A DNA stretch of 64,000 nt from Palsa-504 sp963744575 (lineage in GTDB: Bacteria; Actinomycetota; Actinomycetes; Streptosporangiales; Streptosporangiaceae), in contig CAVUUF010000005.1 in assembly GCA_963744575.1 (NCBI GenBank), positions 1 through 64,000 of the forward strand. Reading direction: 5' to 3'. The position numbers and the translations under genes are program-made. Of the stretch, positions 63,974 to 64,000 are shown in pieces. Each line of letters starts with the position of its first letter. Positions within the stretch are counted from its first letter, which is position 1. Below the pieces are notes generated by a model that saw only the letters and a list, made by a program, of their open reading frames with translations, was not told the origin of the DNA and did not search any database.

Positions 63974-64000
63974 GGCGTCGGCCCGGATCGGGCCGACGCC
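63974..64000. terminator. 12-bp perfect GC hairpin at the window edge
   Basis: GGCGTCGGCCCG (63974-63985), loop GAT, CGGGCCGACGCC (63989-64000). Strong factor-independent-like stem; a T-tract would lie beyond the window. Confidence 0.6.

Overview
The window reads as chromosomal DNA of a high-GC Actinomycetota. The supporting evidence is mycothiol synthesis (mshA), a SenX3/RegX3 pair, CarD, GTG starts and ATGA/GTGA gene overlaps throughout. A placement near Streptosporangiales-like actinobacteria is only a guess. No rRNA, CRISPR array or complete prophage is visible. There is one intact tRNA gene, tRNA-Thr(UGU) at 52641-52716.

Region 1 (1-15.0 kb) is conserved core. It holds radA (cut by the window edge), a TIM-barrel isomerase, a BKACE enzyme, an XRE regulator with DUF2516, a BlaI/M56 pair, ybjN-mshA, gpm, senX3-regX3, two surface proteins, and carD-ispF-cysS-rlmB. 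Reading frames here are clean. Several genes carry in-frame minisatellites, the most striking being a Gly-Pro-Leu repeat inside cysS. ispD is absent from its expected place between carD and ispF.

Region 2 (about 15.0-52.7 kb) looks like a genomic island. A 64-bp direct repeat (16349-16412 and 52617-52680) covers the last bases before tRNA-Thr and its 5' half up to the anticodon loop; the right copy belongs to the intact tRNA. Between the copies lies what looks like a choline/glycine-betaine demethylation and one-carbon pathway. GMC (choline-type) dehydrogenase and aldehyde dehydrogenase would make betaine. An MttB-family methyltransferase, a corrinoid protein, an MtrH-type methyltransferase and a RamA-like activator would move a methyl group to tetrahydrofolate. 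DMGDH with its own ETF would oxidise dimethylglycine or sarcosine. MetF, FchA, Fhs and PurU would oxidise the C1 unit to formate, and SdaA would deaminate serine. An APC permease may bring in substrate. Three IclR regulators control the cluster, and a recurring 17-bp palindrome GTTGC-N7-GCAAC marks two divergent iclR/purU promoters. The iclR-purU cassette is duplicated in inverted orientation. Many island genes are frameshifted or truncated (DUF1638, ramA/mtrH, mttB, purU twice, sdaA, acyl-CoA dehydrogenase, cheB, a CBS/DUF294 gene, an FAD monooxygenase), unlike the flanking core. A tyrosine integrase lies inside the island at 44.6 kb.

Region 3 (52.7-58.4 kb) is a graveyard downstream of the tRNA. 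It has remnants of an excisionase, MFS transporters, a TetR regulator, a SigJ-like sigma factor, an NTF2-like protein and a GNAT, plus intact PRC-barrel and MarR genes. A degenerate 26-bp copy of the tRNA 3' half at 55043-55068 suggests the tRNA was used more than once as an integration site.

Region 4 (58.4-64.0 kb) is mostly intact: a PadR-membrane protein, a secreted esterase, an SMR exporter, a TerC/DedA deletion chimera, a DksA-type zinc-finger protein, a small membrane protein and an OmpR-type two-component system. It ends in two strong inverted repeats.
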